A stretch of DNA of 64,000 nt from Alphaproteobacteria bacterium AO1-B (lineage in GTDB: Bacteria; Pseudomonadota; Alphaproteobacteria; Rhizobiales; Stappiaceae): assembly GCA_001890945.1 (NCBI GenBank), contig MLAX01000002.1:1134381-1198380 (forward strand), read 5' to 3'. Positions 62,383 through 64,000 of this stretch are shown here, piece after piece. The position numbers were made by a program, and so were the translations under genes. Position 1 is the stretch's first letter, and the number at the start of each line of letters is the position of its first letter. Under the pieces are notes generated by a model. The model was not told the DNA's origin. It worked only from the letters and a program-made list of their open reading frames with translations, and ran no database searches.

Positions 62383-62442
62383 CCATGACCGCGCCAGATC
62401 ATTGAAAAACTGAACTCAAAACCGCTTGGACACAAATAGGAC

Positions 62443-64000
62443 ATGTCAGAGAGCACCGCGAAACTCGCCAAGGTTGTTTTCCAGCCCAGTGGGCGGCGTG
62501 GCACATTTGAAGTCGGAACACCGCTTCTGGATGCCGCGCGCTCTCTTGGTGTCTATGTGGAATCGGTCTGCGGCGGGCGCGGCATTTGCGGGCGCTGTCA
62601 GATCTCCGTGTCCGAAGGTACCTTCGCCAAGGAAAACCTGACGAGCGCCGCGGACCACCTTGAGGGTGCAACAGAAGCGGAAACACGCTACGCCACCTTA
62701 CGTAATCTGCCGGACGACCGGCGCCTCTCCTGTCAGGCGAAAATCCTCGGCGACCTGGTCGTCGACATTCCAACCGACGCCCAGACGAACCGGCAGGTCG
62801 TGCGCAAGCGGGCCGAGGCGAAGACGATTGAACCGGACAGCGCGATTTCGCTGGTGACTGTTTCCATCGACGAACCGGATATGGAAACCCCGCGCGGTGA
62901 CATTGACCGCCTGCGCGAGGCGCTTGCCAAAGAAGCCGGCGTTGAGACGCTGGCGACCGATCCGGTCCTGCTGCCAAAGGTCCAGACAATCCTGCGCAAG
63001 GGACACTGGACGGTCACTGCCGCCCTCCACACGGACATTTCGAGCGGCCCAACACTGGTGGCGCTCTGGCCGGGTGAAAAACAGGCTGTCTATGGCTTGG
63101 CTGTTGACATTGGCTCGACCACCATTGCCGCGCACCTGTGCAATCTTCAGAACGGACGTACAGTCTCTTCCGCCGGCACCTCGAACCCGCAGATCCGCTT
63201 TGGCGAAGACCTGATGTCGCGGGTTTCCTATGTCCAAATGAACCCGACGAAACTGCCGGATCTCGTCAAGGCCGTGCGCGAGGCGATCAATGCCCTTGTC
63301 GGCAAGCTGATCGGCGATGTCGGCGCAGAGCGCGCCGATGTGCTGGACGCCACCTTTGTTGGCAACCCTGTGATGCATCACCTGTTTTTGGGGATCGATC
63401 CGGTGGAACTCGGCGGCGCGCCTTTTGCGCTCGCCGCGTCTGACGCCATGGTTCTGAATGCCCGCGACCTCGATCTGGATCTCAATCCGGGCGCGCGCGT
63501 CTACATGCTGCCATGCATCGCCGGTCATGTCGGCGCGGACGCGGCGGCTGCAACGCTCTCCGAAAGCCCCTATTCGCTCGAAGAAACGACACTGCTTGTG
63601 GATGTCGGCACCAACGCGGAAATCGTGCTTGGCAACAAGCATCGCCTGCTGGCCGCTTCCTCCCCGACCGGCCCGGCTTTTGAGGGTGCGGAAATCTCCT
63701 CCGGCCAGCGCGCAGCGCCCGGGGCCATCGAGCGCATCCGCATCGACAAGGACACGTTGGAGCCCCGGTTCAAGGTGATCGGCGTCGACGAGTGGTCGGA
63801 TGAAGAGGGCTTTTCGGAAAAGATCGACAGTGTTGGTGTCACCGGCATTTGCGGCTCCGGCATCATCGAGGCGGTCGCGGAAATGTATCTCGCTGGCCTG
63901 ATCACCGAAGACGGTGTGATTGACGGCGCCATGGCAGAGAGAACCCACAGGGTCCGGTCTGAGGGCCGCACGTTCTCATATGTCATTGCCGAAGACGGCA
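62443..64000 (+). CDS. [2Fe-2S]/ASKHA corrinoid-reactivating protein (DUF4445/RamA-like), partial
   Basis: The gene starts at the ATG at 62443 and runs off the right edge after 519 codons; the family is usually about 650 residues or slightly more, so roughly three quarters is seen. The N-terminal ferredoxin domain has C43, C49, C52 and C97 for a [2Fe-2S] cluster. A linker domain (about 100-215) leads to an ASKHA ATPase fold beginning GLAVDIGSTTIAAHL near residue 218, with FVGNPVMHHLFLG, LLVDVGTNAEIVLG and GICGSGIIEAVAEM. Such proteins use ATP and a low-potential electron to reduce inactive cob(II)alamin back to cob(I)alamin. It is the expected reactivase for the corrinoid protein at 58687. 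Confidence 0.9.
   Translation, partial: MSESTAKLAKVVFQPSGRRGTFEVGTPLLDAARSLGVYVESVCGGRGICGRCQISVSEGTFAKENLTSAADHLEGATEAETRYATLRNLPDDRRLSCQAKILGDLVVDIPTDAQTNRQVVRKRAEAKTIEPDSAISLVTVSIDEPDMETPRGDIDRLREALAKEAGVETLATDPVLLPKVQTILRKGHWTVTAALHTDISSGPTLVALWPGEKQAVYGLAVDIGSTTIAAHLCNLQNGRTVSSAGTSNPQIRFGEDLMSRVSYVQMNPTKLPDLVKAVREAINALVGKLIGDVGAERADVLDATFVGNPVMHHLFLGIDPVELGGAPFALAASDAMVLNARDLDLDLNPGARVYMLPCIAGHVGADAAAATLSESPYSLEETTLLVDVGTNAEIVLGNKHRLLAASSPTGPAFEGAEISSGQRAAPGAIERIRIDKDTLEPRFKVIGVDEWSDEEGFSEKIDSVGVTGICGSGIIEAVAEMYLAGLITEDGVIDGAMAERTHRVRSEGRTFSYVIAEDG

Noticed and set aside
62698..63948. 416-codon open frame on the minus strand
   Set aside because: It is antisense to the ferredoxin/ASKHA gene, whose iron-sulfur and ATPase motifs are unambiguous.

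Overview
The window looks like chromosomal DNA of a marine-type alphaproteobacterium. The gene families (class II DAHP synthase, CreA, DUF2865, a second GltX, an Atm1-type exporter with an ArsR regulator, PleD-like and PilZ signalling proteins, Tdh/Kbl, and a corrinoid/tetrahydrofolate methyl-transfer cluster) fit the Hyphomicrobiales/Stappiaceae (Roseibium/Labrenzia-like) best. That placement is an inference from gene content; no rRNA marker is present. I saw no rRNA, tRNA, CRISPR array, insertion sequence or phage segment.

Layout. 0-7 kb: partial LysR gene, a small basic protein, an arsR-atm1 metal/thiol exporter pair, a LysM envelope protein, a LOG-family hydrolase and a two-receiver diguanylate cyclase. 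7-12 kb: minus-strand genes cysS, two tandem GFA-domain genes, citramalate synthase cimA and rarD; the two GFA genes and cimA are joined by ATGA start-stop overlaps. 12-19 kb: L,D-transpeptidase, a small membrane protein, a BigR/SqrR-type thiol-sensing ArsR regulator, creA, a metallo-beta-lactamase-fold protein with an acidic tail, a MarR regulator and a DUF2865 protein. 19-26 kb: gltX, an MFS transporter, nadE, a lone receiver protein, class II DAHP synthase and a VIT-family transporter. 26-39 kb: an RTX lipase, a gamma-glutamylcyclotransferase-fold gene divergent from a class V aminotransferase, two tandem membrane diguanylate cyclases, gor, a DUF2059 protein, rpiA, a soluble chemoreceptor with a complete PilZ motif, and gph.

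39.7-46 kb is an accessory-looking glycan island. A four-gene minus-strand operon runs NeuB-SAF-TIM fusion, gmd, CMP-sugar cytidylyltransferase and SAM methyltransferase, and it faces a convergent TPR protein with a glycosyltransferase-like C-terminus. The set suggests a nonulosonic-acid-like activated sugar, but the usual aminotransferase, acetyltransferase and 2-epimerase genes are absent. 46-53 kb: ferredoxin-NADP reductase, a GlxA/GbdR-type regulator, two paralogous periplasmic binding proteins flanking a TauE/SafE exporter, a YcaQ/AlkX-type glycosylase and a YgaP-like membrane protein.

53-64 kb is one-carbon and threonine/glycine metabolism. kbl-tdh (threonine to glycine plus acetyl-CoA) lies next to an XRE-cupin regulator gene, and GGA-N-TCC palindromes sit both in front of kbl (three, with centres 21 bp apart) and in front of the regulator. 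After this come fhs and a plus-strand run: corrinoid protein, DUF1638 protein, a 100-residue PF13769-like protein, a MetF-like reductase, a methyl-H4folate:corrinoid methyltransferase, and a [2Fe-2S]/ASKHA corrinoid reactivase cut by the window end. This reads as a pathway that moves methyl groups from an unidentified methylated donor through a corrinoid protein to tetrahydrofolate. The donor-specific (MttB-like) methyltransferase is not in the window and would be expected just beyond it.
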